From Branchiostoma belcheri (taxonomy: Eukaryota > Chordata > Leptocardii > Amphioxiformes > Branchiostomatidae), in the NCBI RefSeq assembly GCF_001625305.1, contig NW_017803246.1, positions 64,314 through 128,313 of the forward strand: DNA of 64,000 nt, written 5' to 3'. Within the stretch, counting starts at the first letter, position 1, and each line of letters begins with the position of its first letter. The position numbers and the translations under genes are program-made. Shown piece by piece: positions 1 through 11,326 of this stretch. The notes under the pieces are model-generated. The model had not been told where the DNA came from, made no database searches, and worked only from the letters and a program-made list of their open reading frames with translations.

Positions 1-753
1 CTCTCCAATTGCAAGGTCCAATCACACATTTTGTCATTCTGTGCATTGGTTGTGCAGAACATTGAGGTAGACACAGACCCACATTTTCGTCCATCTCACC
101 AATGTACAATTTGCCACTGTTTACATTGTACATATAGGGCTCAAAATACTCAACCTAGTACATATATATGGTGCGGGGTAGTGCAGGTTAAATTGCAGCT
201 GTGCAGGTGTTTCTGAAGTCTATCTGAACTGGTCTCTGTACAGGGTTTATATATGTACAATGTATATTATACATTTTTGTACATGTATGTGTAAGACTTT
301 TATTTGCTTCATTATTGACTGTTCTCACCTATGATGGCTTCTGAACAGTTTTAGTACATGTATGAGCCATACTTCCTAAATTCTGAGTAGTGGTGCAGGT
401 ATGATTTATCAGGTGCAGATAATTTTCACTGTTGCCTGCATCAGTGCAGATATGCAGAAAAGAGTATTTCGAGCCCTGACATACATGTATCAAACTACAG
501 TATCAAACTACTGAAGTGTAAATCCCTTTACATTGGTGGTACTTTTATATTCACGGTTTTCGCAGTCACTTCTGTACCGCAAGTCTGTCATTACCACAAA
601 CAATTAAGTCGCCAACTTTTTCTTTCGCACCTGCCGCCACCACGAACATATATTTCCATGAACATGTCCATTTTTCTCAGACCGTGAAATTTTGCTACCG
701 CAAATGTAAAGTAATTTACAGTATGGTGAAACAAACCTCCCCTAGCGCACTCC
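1..753. other. 3' flank of PRODH; no gene seen
   Basis: No coding exon is supported in the first 753 bases. The stretch is AT-rich and holds one inverted-repeat element (509-723), listed separately. The rest could be PRODH 3' UTR or intergenic DNA. I did not identify a poly(A) signal that I would trust. Confidence 0.5.
509..723. mobile_element. Short inverted-repeat element (MITE-like)
   Basis: The left end (ACTGAAGTGTAAATCCCTTT...) is an imperfect reverse complement of the right end (...AAAGTAATTTACAGTA). The interior has repeated 'ACCGCAA/TTCGCAG' fragments and no coding potential. It resembles other non-autonomous terminal-inverted-repeat elements in this window. The family is not identified. 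Confidence 0.4.
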
Positions 754-3700
754 CTACTGTTGTACTTTATCTGGGTTGTGAGTGAACTCGAGGTGGGAGA
801 GTCTTCTCGTGAGCTCGGTCCAGAGAAGCGAGCGCTCCTTGTACGCTCCCTTCAGGATGGCCGAGTTCTCCTGGGCTCGGCGGGACAGGTACGGAAGAAC
901 CTCCTCCACCGGACCGTACGGCACATACTTGAATACAGGGTACCCGGCCTGGCCTGGAGGGACACAGTATACATTGTAAAAGACACGTTCTAGAAGCAGA
1001 ATTTAGTTTTTTCTTTTTAGTCTGACAAATTACAGATTACAGCTTTGACTGCCCAATTAGACAAAGGCTGCTAACAACTTCACTCACTCACTCACTCACT
1101 CACTCATCTCACTATCCGTTTCAAGACAACTTCAAGACAAAATAAGACTTCCACCCATCCATGTCAAAGTACATCAACTCAACCTGATCCAGTCAAATAT
1201 ATCTAAATATATACATGTACTACACACCAATGCACATTATTCATGTCACCCTCCCACAAGTTCTAGTACAACTCACCTTAAGTCAAGACCAACCCACTCA
1301 TCTAAATCACTGTTCCTTGAGATCAAGTACACCCAGTCTAGCCCCACCCAACTCTGTTCCAGTACATGTACAACTCACCCACATGTTGTTACAACTCACC
1401 CAGAGGGAAGGAGACCTGGTCACACATCCCCAGTAGCTGCCCAAAGTACACCCAGTCTAGCCCCAACCACCCACACCCCAGTACAACTCACCCAGTCTGA
1501 GTCCCACCCACCCATGTCCCAGTACAACTCACCCAGAGGGAAGGACACCTGGTCACACATCCCCAGTAGCTGCCCAAAGTACACCGTCTGGTCTGCTGGC
1601 GAGATGTTCAGCTCTCGCATTCTGGAAGGGCAAAGCATCACATAACATACGTCACAAAAACATCATAATGTTACGTAACATTATAAAAGGAAAGCCCGAA
1701 TGCCCAAAGCCTTGTCAAGAATGTCTTGAACAACTAGATTTTCTAAAATGTGCATACCTTGATGTATTTATTTTACTAATGCTGTATTATATAATTATAA
1801 TTAGTAGATAAAAATGTAGGACCGTGGTCTTATAGTGTAGCCGGCAGAATTATGACAAGGAGAATGAAGTTTATTGCATATTCGCGAGCTCAGCAGGGGA
1901 TAAATGTAGTACGTTGGGCTACTAAACAGTTACTGTAGTACGATTACTAAGAAAACTATGCTATCCTTAGTATCTATCACATAATTTATCTAATAATAGC
2001 ATTATGAGAGTTGTTTTTTCAGACATACGAAGCCTCACCTCTGCACAGTGTGTTTGACGGTGTCCTCGTTGTGACTGGCCACCATGACGTTGATGTCTCC
2101 ATACTTGTCTATCCGGGTCAGCATGTGGTCCAGACACTTGTGGTACATTCTGCATGGAAGCACAACATCTTTTGTAGTAAGTACTGTAAAGTGAGTGGCA
2201 CCTCATTTGTTGAAGGTGGTCACACAACTTTGATGCAGTAGAATTTCGACACAGACTGATAGAACCAACAACAGACAAGGATTTCCGCAACCAGACGGCT
2301 GAATTTTGAAACGTTAATTAATGTATGTTTCAGCTAAATAAGCTTTTGCAATGCTGACATAACTTACTACCTGTTAGTTATTTTAGGGTCGGTTCAGAGC
2401 AGAAACAGACTTTAAAAGAAACCAGACAGTACCTGTTAGTTGCCTCATAGTCCGGGTTGATCGGGTCCTCGTAGCCGACAGCTTCTGCCCGTTTCCGCTC
2501 CTGCTCCATGTACGCGCCGCGCACCAGCTTACAGCCGAAGTGCCAGCCCTCCTTCCGCGCCAGGTCCATGTCTGCGTACAGGTTGTTGTACGCATCCTGG
2601 CAACAAGGATGACGTATTGTTTGTTTGTTTGTTTGTTCATAGTATCTACAAGTTAACAAGTGAAAATACATGTATGGGCAAAACAGGTGAATGTTAACCT
2701 TAAGTTTACAAGCTGTTCTTTCAGGCACTATGATTTACTAACAGTCTCGGACAATACAATAGCTTATATTACAAAAATGAGTTTGTCAAAAAGAAGTTTG
2801 AATTATTCTATCAAACATTTGGAAGCCCGGGCTGTACGCATGAAGAACCCCGGGCCGTACCGCTAGTTATCCCACGACCCCGGTATGACATAAACAGGAA
2901 TTATGTACCTTGAGGTAGCACTGGTAGTTGTTAAAGATGACTGACCAACAGTTATAACTTTATACGAGATATGGTAGACACACAGTGTGAGTAGAGATAG
3001 GAGTTAGAACAGAGGAGGTGAGGTAAACAGGACTTATGTACCTTGACGTAGCACTGGTAGGTGTTAAAGATGACTGACCAACAGTTATAACTTCATAGGA
3101 GGTAGGGTACACAGGTATTATGTACCTTGAGGTAGCACTGGTAGGTGTTGAAGATGAGCTAACAGTTATATCATATTGTACTTGAATTGCACTTGTAGGA
3201 GGTAAGGTACACAGGACTACATGTGAGTAGGAGTAGGAGTTAGAACAGATGTGTATCCCCACCTTGAGGTAGCACTGGTAGGTGTTGAAGATGACCGGTC
3301 GGGTACGGTTAAACTTCCTCATCATCTCCACAGTCAGACGCGCGATGGCGGGCTGGAAGTACGTCTGCTCGGCATCCACCATCAGCCGAACACCGTGCTC
3401 CTGTGCAGCCTGGGGATGGCAGAATACAAACATCCAGTTCAATAATAGACATTTTGAGGTAAACAATACTGAAAGACAATTCAAACTCTACTGGATAAAG
3501 TACAGTCCAATATAACTTTCGGGCGTTTCAAGCCACGTTTGGGATTGTGTTCTCATTTTGGGGAATAGGTAAACTGGTGCACCCAACCTAAAAAATTAGG
3601 TGCACAAAAATTTTTTGGGTGCACCATGTAAAACAAAACCTTAATGTACAGATCTTACTGCTCCTCATATGAGCTTGAATCTGAAATAGGAGCTAAACTT

Positions 3701-6700
3701 CAAAATCTTACGCAAGTACTACAACAAAGATTTTATTATTATTCTGACACTTAGATGTCAAGAATATCCTGTATACTATTAGACATTTGATATGCACAAA
3801 AATACCTAGTACAAAAATATTTGGGTGCACAGCTCCAATTTTGGGTGCACTAAGGTGCACATGCACCCAGTATTTTGAGCCCTGTATCCAGTTGTCACTC
3901 ACGGTATTTTCGGAAGTAAGACCCCACCTCAGCTAACATGTTCATGCGCTGCAGCATGTTCTTCATCTGCTCTTCCTCCTCCTCAGTGATGGAGGACATG
4001 GCCGGCTCCAACTCGCCTGTCTCGATGTTCGGCACCACAAACAGCTTACGCAGGCTGTGGCTCGGCTTTAGCATCTGGTTCCATTCCAAAAGGTCCACGT
4101 CACTGGAACGGAGAAGAAAACTAACATTACAAAACAATCAACGCAACTAGGTCCATGTCACTGAAATGGGACAGAGAGTAAGGATTAAAAAACATCAATG
4201 CAACTAGGTCCACATCCCTGAATCAGGACAGAAAACCAGCCTTAAAAACCCATCCTGTTTCACACATACACCTGTCCCTGAAATCCGGCAGAAAAGCAAC
4301 CTTAAAAAACACCCAGGTGAACCACCAGCCAGACTCGTCCCGGCTCATTGGAACACCCAACTCCTCCAGACAGTACCCGACACTACCCACGTAACCCTAC
4401 ACCTCCACATGTAACCTAACACCTTCTATGAAACCCGACACCACCTACCCGGATGCGTCCTGGTCCATCCAGGTGAACCACCAGCCAGACTCGTCCCTGC
4501 TCATCGGAACTCCCAGCTCCTCCAGTCGGTTCTGGAACACCTCCTTCGTCAGTTTGCGTTTCACCCACGGCAGCTTCTCTTCTGCCGACGTCAGCGCTTC
4601 GAAAAACTGCCTCGTCGTCGAGAGAACGTCTGACAGTTGCAGCTACAAAGGGGAGAGAAAAACTGTATTAGTTGTGGATGATTCTGAGCTGTTACATACA
4701 TTTGTAATTGCTAAATGCAGTAGATTTCACCTGAAAAAAAAGCAAAACTACGTTCACCAAGTTTTGACATTTCTGCAAAGAGAAAGAAATATATGAAGTC
4801 TCATATCCTTGCTGTCTATAGGCTTAAACTTTTAGATGATTTGTGTCTCTTTTTTATTGTATAATGTATAAGTTTTCTGCCAAAGAATGGTACAACCTTC
4901 ATTTTTGTGAAGTAGAAAGAAAATTTAAAAGGGGTTTAGCCCCATATTAATTTATGATAGGACAGAGTTGTGGACTTTGATATGAGACCATGCAGTGTGA
5001 GAAATAAGAACTTGATCACCCAGCTTGACCTTGACCTTCAAGCAAATCAGCTGGTCAGCAAAACTATCTTTTTTCTCGATGCCAAAAGATTAAATCAGTA
5101 ACACAGTAAGCAAAAACATGTCATCCTCAATGACAAATACAGGTCTGGCCAAACTGTATGTGTCTCAGACAGCCACCCTCACATCACTCAGAAATTACCC
5201 GCCCCCGCAACCTTTGACCTGTATGTCACGACCTGTGGGATGACCTATGACCTACCAACAGTTGGGGTCGGCCCAGGGCGGTCAGTTTGATGGCAGCGAA
5301 ACCGTCGGTGCTGGAATAACCTGACCGAGAGGACAGAACAGAAACGGAGAAGGCATTTAGTGAGAGACTGAACAACTCGAGACGTAAACCTGAAAAGGAG
5401 GGAGTTATTCTCTTTATGCATCAGATGCTTTTGTTTTGATGCATCGAATTTTATCTTAGCCTGGGTGCCATCCGATTTGTATAACGGCTACCCCGATTTT
5501 TTCGGGGTAGCCGTTCTACAAATCGGATGGCACCCAGGCTAATTTTATTTGATTGTTGTCCACCTTTTGTAAGACTAAATGCAATCAATATTGTCATGTC
5601 CAATATATAATTATTGTCCTGTATGTTCAATTACTGTTCAATATACATACTTTTTCCCAAATTCTGACTGATAACAAGAGAACGCAGGATGTAAAATTTT
5701 TTTTAGACTTTGGTGCAAGTTCCGAAGTGTGGTGTCTCACGAGTGTTACGGTTACAGTTACGTGAATCTTCAACATTTTACTATCATGATGCTTACTACT
5801 AACAATTTCATGATAACTTAGCTAGTACTATTCAGTCGAATAGTAGCCCCCCTACCTGCAGCCTTGATACAGTTGAGGAAGATTTTGACGTTTTCGTCAC
5901 ACTTGTGTTCGTCCTCGTAGAAGTACGTTCTGGCGCTGACCACGTCCTCCCGACGGTCACCAAACTCCTCGTGAGCCTTAAACTTCTCGCTGTGGATTTC
6001 TGGGGAAACACAATTAATTATAAATCACAACTAGCTACATATCAAGTACTCAGGTCCTGCTGAAATATCCAGATCCCTTAAAATCTGTACGTAAATGTAT
6101 TGTTTTCAAATGGTAGTAAACAACTTGCAACTGAAGGTCATCTTCTCCTCCAAGCTTTGGATGACCTAGCTTGGATTGTTCTCTGAAGGTCGCCCCCCTC
6201 CCCCCCTGCTGTTCGATAGAATGAATGTTCTGTCATTACCTGACTGGTCGGGTTCGGCTGAAGACACACAGGAGCTGAAGAAAGGGACAAAAGAATTCTG
6301 GATTTAATTTATGAAGTGTCTTAACAACAGACGCTAAAATCAAAAGATAACAATCATACAATTTGTCAGTTTTTACTACTCAATGTATGATGATTATAAA
6401 TTTAGTTTTGACGGCTTCACTTTTTCCCTGTGATCTGCCCAAGAAGGCCACCTGTCTAAGAAGGCCACTTTTGCTTGGTTCTCTGGGTGGCCTTCTTACA
6501 TAATGTCAGCAGGTTGAGATAACTTTTGCTTCATTTTGGACTTCCAAAAAATTTGTCTTCACTAATATTTGCATATCAATCAATAGTTTGTGCTTGTAAA
6601 CCTGCCTTTTGCAAGTCTCTAGTGTTACTGACGAAATATAGTGGATGCTTAGTAACCTGCAAACAATCTGACCGTTTCCAAAATCATATCCAGTTGCTTG

Positions 6701-9700
6701 AGTAACTCAATACCCGGTATGACTTATTATGAGATGACTGTTTGTTAGAGAAACCTTACTCCATCTCCGCAGACACAGCCTCGTCCCTGGACAGATCCTC
6801 CTCCACGGAGTAATCGAGGATAGACCCGACTCCGAACTTCTCCATCCTCTTGATTAGGGGCTTGATGCTCTCCTGGTCCTCCCCCGCCACAAAGTGCCCA
6901 TAAAACGTGGCCTTCATGCAGTTTTTGAACAGGCGCCTCCCCAGGACACGGCGGCCGAGCTTCATCAGCTGCAGAGGACCCAGAGAACAGAAGGATGGAT
7001 TTAACCTTGGGTTGGTTATGGCAAAGAGGTTGCCAGGTAAAATTTTTATTCTAACCTCCTTTGTTACAGAGATAGATGGCAGGGAGAATAAAAAAATTGA
7101 CATTAAGTTTCGATGGTTACGGGAGATTTCATTGAATGTTGATGTTCATGTGGTTTTGTGAATTAGTGTAGAAAAAAATAATAACTTTATTATTATTACA
7201 TCAATATGGTGGTGTTTTGAGAGGGATTAGTGTCAATGATTGTTGATCTAGCAAAAATAAATAAGAAGAAAAGCCACTTTGTTTCACTCTCCCTTGCAGC
7301 AATTCAAATTGCTCTTTTCAAATTGCAGACTTTAATTAAGCTACCTGAGCATGTCAATTGACGTCAATCCATTCTTATTTTCCATGGGACAGTGACTCAG
7401 GTAACGTCATTTTCTGTTGCACAAGGAATTCGACCTACTGTCACTAAAGCCTGGCATTGTCCCTGGCTGCTACAAAAAGCTTGGGTCACATAAGCACCTA
7501 CAATTGTGCTGACACTCAGAAAACCACACAATGTCATGCAAACATGACCTTTGTACACTATTCTGTGACAATAATTTTAAGCACGACAAATATGTTAAAC
7601 TCTTGCATTTGACTAAAATTCTAAAAGACTGACTGTTTTATCCAATATAACCTATTGTGTATTTACTCTTAGCTTCATCAGTATTATCACACAATATAGG
7701 CTGGAGTGCCCTTTTTCCCAGTGTCAAGAAAAAAAGCTTGCCATTATTTAAGAATTGCCGGTTCTCTTGAAACCTACTTAACTGGTGATCTTGCAAACTC
7801 CTGGCCTACTATGTACACAGTTGATTTCAAACATACAGTCGTAATTGTGGCACCAAATCAACATCTGAGTGTTCGCGTGTCACCGTGTGGCACACAAGGT
7901 ACTTGTTATATATACACAGGGGCTAAACAGTAACCAACTGCATACCTGAATGGTTAGGTTGGTATTTGATGGGTATACATTTGCACACACATCATCACAC
8001 GTGCAACAATTTCTAATAAGTGCAAGATGGAAATTAAGAGGCTAAATTTGTGTTTGATGACAACAGGCCTTATAGGGTGAAAACCTTAGATTTTCTTAAT
8101 TCTATTATCTACAAAATTGCAAAATTGGCAGATTTTGGCGTTAAATAAATTGCATTATGACAGCAAGTACTAGTACTACTAGTAATTAAAATTTATATAA
8201 ATTTGAAAATGCACGACACTGAGAATGAGATGCATGCTTTTTCAGTTGTTGAAAAATTGACATGATCATCACAAAAAAAATGATGATGCTTAAAAAAGCA
8301 ATCATAACTGTTTAATTATACATAAAAGCTTTAAAACATGAACCAGGAAATGTTATTAATATTAATAATAACTGTTTCACTTGTGCCAGCAAGCAGGATG
8401 TACAAAACTGTATGTTTAATTTTGTCTATTTCTGTCCCATTGGCCCCAGTGCTCTAGTAAAAAAATGCAAGCCTCAAAATCACATGACTCCCTTATCATA
8501 ACACTTGCGGATATCACATGTGTGCACTGGGTCAAGTATTTATGGAACTGGTCGTGTTTTTACCCCCATATAGATTTAAGAGCACTTGGTCCTTGGTCAA
8601 CCATACACCCTCCAAAACGACACAAGCAGAATAAAAGGGGCAATGTAATTCAAGCCTTTAGGGGGGTTTTCAACTTACCCAACCGGTGTCAGCAATTTTA
8701 ACCCAATTAACAAAATGTTTCTGCCTAAGTTCTGCAAGTACGAAGTAACAAGAAAGAGAACTTTGCATCCCAAATCAGTTTCTCTGCATTATTTTATACA
8801 CAGCCTCCGATCAACATGGCAGCTGATCTCTTTCGCTCACAAGATGACACATTGACATGTAAATTATGTATGTCTGTCACTTAAACACTGTCAGCATGAT
8901 TTATTTCTTCCTGGTGATTAAAGTTGACGACTTGATGACAACTGCTTGGATCCAAAAGCACAACTGCTGGAAAATTAGGGTTAGCCTATATCGTATAATA
9001 AAGTCCATACAGTGCAACCAACCATAAAGTGATAGGTACACAATGCAGGCATAGGTCAATGAACTGAATGCATTATGTGATGTGTCCTGTAGCCAACTAT
9101 ACAGCCAAAGGCATGAATATAAAATTAGGTCAATGACCTATGTCCTTGACTATACAGAATGGATGAGAACTAGTCTGGTAAGATGTGCTCTGGTTGATTG
9201 ATGGCTGCTCAGTGACAGAATGAGGTCACCTTTTTATGTAAAGGTTGAGAAAATAATTATCATATAATGTGGACTTAATGATAGGCTTGAAACACCTGAA
9301 GTGAAAATAAAATATAAAATGAAGAAATATTACATCGTAAGTGTCAAAAAGTGACTCAAATCCACCTACAAGGAAGGAAAAAGTGGAAAAACAGTGGATC
9401 AAAGGCATTCTTGTTTTTCTGTTCTAATTGCAGGGACATGTAAGAATAATTGCCCTAGAAACACTTGGGAGGTGTCCCATGACAGGGTAGGGGATGGTCT
9501 GCTATTTGTCTGCCCCATGGGTGGCAACTGACAATATAATGACTAAAACAGACAGGTTCAAATAAAAATAAGAAATAACAAAAAATAACAAAAATCACCA
9601 ATACTTTTCTTTAAAAATTAGCAGTGCCCATGTCGTCATTTTGTGAATAATTATATACTTTAATAGAAATATATTTTTCCAAAGAGAAGAGTTCAAAGAG

Positions 9701-10220
9701 ATAGCAAGAACTTCAACTCGAAAAAAAAATTATTTCCCACCTTCCTATATCAAATACATGATCGCTACAATCTCAAACTTTAAGTTAATAAAACGTTGAT
9801 ATATTTATAGATGTAATTATGTTATAAACAAGTACAAAAGTGACTGCGTAGTCGCACCTGAGTGTTGTTTCTCACGATGATATCGAAAGAACACAACTTG
9901 AAGACAAGCAAAGCCCGCAGAATTTCCCGCGTAGTTTTACTTTTGTAGGCCTCCAAGGCGTCGTCAAAGTTGAGGGAAACGATCGGAAACTGTCGGACTT
10001 GTTCCCCGTAGTCATGCCGGATGTCAAACCGGGACTTAACTTCGGGGACATCGGCGGGAACATCGGCGGGCTGGGCGTCGGCCTTGTCCGCGGCAACAGC
10101 CGCCCGCGCCATGTCCACCTTCACCCGGACCGGAGTCACCCGGACCTCGGCGATCTGGGGCCGAAGAAGTCCCCGGGAAACCCCCGGACATAGTCTGATC
10201 ACAGTCAACCTGGTCGCCAT
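754..10220 (-). CDS. PRODH: Proline dehydrogenase, mitochondrial (12 exons, complete)
   Basis: Oxidises L-proline to delta-1-pyrroline-5-carboxylate with FAD, the first step of proline breakdown at the inner mitochondrial membrane. Exons in transcript order: 10220-9858, 6968-6760, 6274-6240, 5999-5856, 5320-5256, 4642-4449, 4102-3928, 3409-3263, 2596-2433, 2149-2039, 1621-1533, 953-754. All junctions are GT-AG, the phases agree, and the total is 1896 nt (631 aa plus stop), close to the roughly 600 aa of vertebrate PRODH. The first exon gives an Arg-rich, acid-poor N-terminus ([17 protein letters not shown]) that fits a mitochondrial presequence, then an Ala/Asp/Pro-rich stretch. Family hallmarks are [19 protein letters not shown] (exon 5), [19 protein letters not shown] (exon 8), [14 protein letters not shown] and GYEDPINP (exon 9), [11 protein letters not shown] (exon 10), and KYVPYG plus YLSRRAQEN (exon 12), whose arginines bind proline in the family. 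PRODH rather than PRODH2 is my best call, from overall similarity. Confidence 0.93.
1081..1106. repeat. (CACT)n microsatellite in PRODH intron 11
   Basis: About six tandem CACT units lie between PRODH exons 12 and 11. Confidence 0.9.
1386..1450 (-). repeat. Partial intronic copy of PRODH exon 11 with its splice donor
   Basis: The stretch matches the 3' two-thirds of exon 11 (1533-1595) almost base for base, including the GTGAGT-type donor, but lacks the exon's acceptor side. A further short copy of the donor flank lies near 1483-1492. It is read as a local tandem duplication across the exon end, and could act as a decoy 5' splice site. Confidence 0.75.
2905..3162 (-). repeat. Three partial copies of the PRODH exon 8 3' end
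   Basis: Copies begin near 2908, 3040 and 3124. Each repeats the last 30-35 bases of exon 8 (encoding NTYQCYLK) followed by a GTACAT-type donor. The real exon end is at 3263. Flanking motifs (ACTGACCAACAGTTATAACTT) are shared by the first two copies, so the unit includes intron sequence. The result is three decoy donors inside intron 8. Confidence 0.75.
3570..3870. repeat. GGGTGCAC-rich inverted-repeat segment in PRODH intron 7
   Basis: The motif TTTGGGTGCAC and its reverse complement recur at both ends of the stretch (near 3575-3630 and 3825-3870), flanking AT-rich DNA. It looks like a degraded inverted-repeat element. No coding potential is seen. Confidence 0.4.
4145..4375 (-). repeat. Intronic copies of PRODH exon 7 and exon 6 fragments
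   Basis: Two copies of the exon 7 acceptor boundary (AGGTCCACGTCACTG-like on the plus strand) lie near 4150 and 4207; the real one is at 4102. A copy of an internal part of exon 6 lies at about 4314-4374 (about 60 bases; compare 4470-4530). All sit in intron 6. The copies have substitutions and are not open with the gene. Confidence 0.7.
5456..5542. repeat. Near-perfect 87-bp hairpin in PRODH intron 4
   Basis: The left arm (TTAGCCTGGGTGCCATCCGA...) and right arm (...TCGGATGGCACCCAGGCTAA) pair over about 40 bases with one or two mismatches and a T-rich loop of a few bases. It has no coding content. It is likely a foldback element or the collapsed ends of an inverted-repeat transposon. Confidence 0.85.
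6969..9857 (-). other. PRODH intron 1 (2.9 kb), nothing recognised
   Basis: AT-rich DNA between exon 1 and exon 2. Open frames here are short and lack family motifs. No RNA gene or transposon end was recognised. Confidence 0.6.
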
Positions 10221-11326
10221 CGCTTTACAAGTAGACCGGCGGTGAGTTGCGTAAGGTTGTTGTACAGCTACCGCCCCATCACTCTGTTGTTGTTGTCTAA
10301 ACGTGATTGACGTACAACAGCTTTCCGGTCAATACCTTTGTGCACTGGATAGCAGTTATGGTTACCAAACTAGGTGAAAAAGGCTGCAAGACAACTGCTT
10401 GTTGCCGAGAGTGGTGCCCTCGGAATCACGCCTAGTCATGTGACGGTTGGTATTACGTATCTGGGGTAGGTCGACTTTATTTAGGGGGACTTTTGAGTTA
10501 TATTGATAAACAAATAACACAATATCCAAAGCTTTCTAAGATATGTTGTTGACTAATTTCTGTTATATATTTATAACCTATCAACTTATTTTCAAAATGT
10601 GGTTCTAAGTATCACTTATTTTGAAAAAGAAAGAATAAAATTTACCATGTATTCTAAACCTCCCCTTTCTAAGAATGCAATGTACCCAAAGACTGGAACA
10701 AACTGGTTCAAGCTGGCTTGCCAAATACGTTCGATTTGACTTTGACTTTGCCTTAAAAAATCGCGTATTCGTGCCGCGTATTCTCATTTCGCCATCTTTA
10801 CCTTTCAAATTCATCGCTGACACAAGATTTATGAAATGCCAATCTTGCGATACGCAGAGACGCGTTCAAAACATGCGTAACATAGCAGAAGGAAACATGA
10901 TCTGTTGTTTTGCAGGGATGTCCCAAAGTCTAGGGCGTGCTGGGGGTGTGTCAAAATCCTAGGCTCTGATTGGAGGAGATCATAGCATAGGTTCAATGTC
11001 AAAATGGCAGGGAATTTCCAATGTTATTCCCCGGAAAAATTGTAACATTGCTTTTACATAGCTGGAAATAATATATAGAGCGTTCTATAGCGAAACAACA
11101 TCATCTCGAGGTGTCCAGAAGTATAAAATGTAGTAGCCCGTGCATTACACCTATAAACCGCTAGGTGGTGCTGCTAGATTGGCAAAATAAACTAAGCCAT
11201 CTGGTGACCTTTGACACCATCGTACGATGCTCGCGCCATAATTTGCTTGGCTGTGGCAACTCTTCTTTGGCGGCGAACTTTGATCATCGCTTCTCGCAGA
11301 CTCTTTTCGTGGGTTGTACGTTCTCA
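10221..11326. promoter_or_regulatory. Divergent intergenic region between PRODH and HSD17B7
   Basis: PRODH starts leftwards at 10220 and HSD17B7 starts rightwards at 11327, so both promoters must lie in these 1.1 kb (head-to-head genes). The DNA next to PRODH (9990-10220) is CpG-rich. I see no clear TATA box; the short gap suggests shared control, but that is inference. Confidence 0.5.

Noticed and set aside
3895..4137. Extending PRODH exon 7 to a donor at 3903
   Set aside because: That junction puts exon 8 out of frame. The GAG|GTGGGG donor at 3928 restores phase 0 and the expected [13 protein letters not shown] join.
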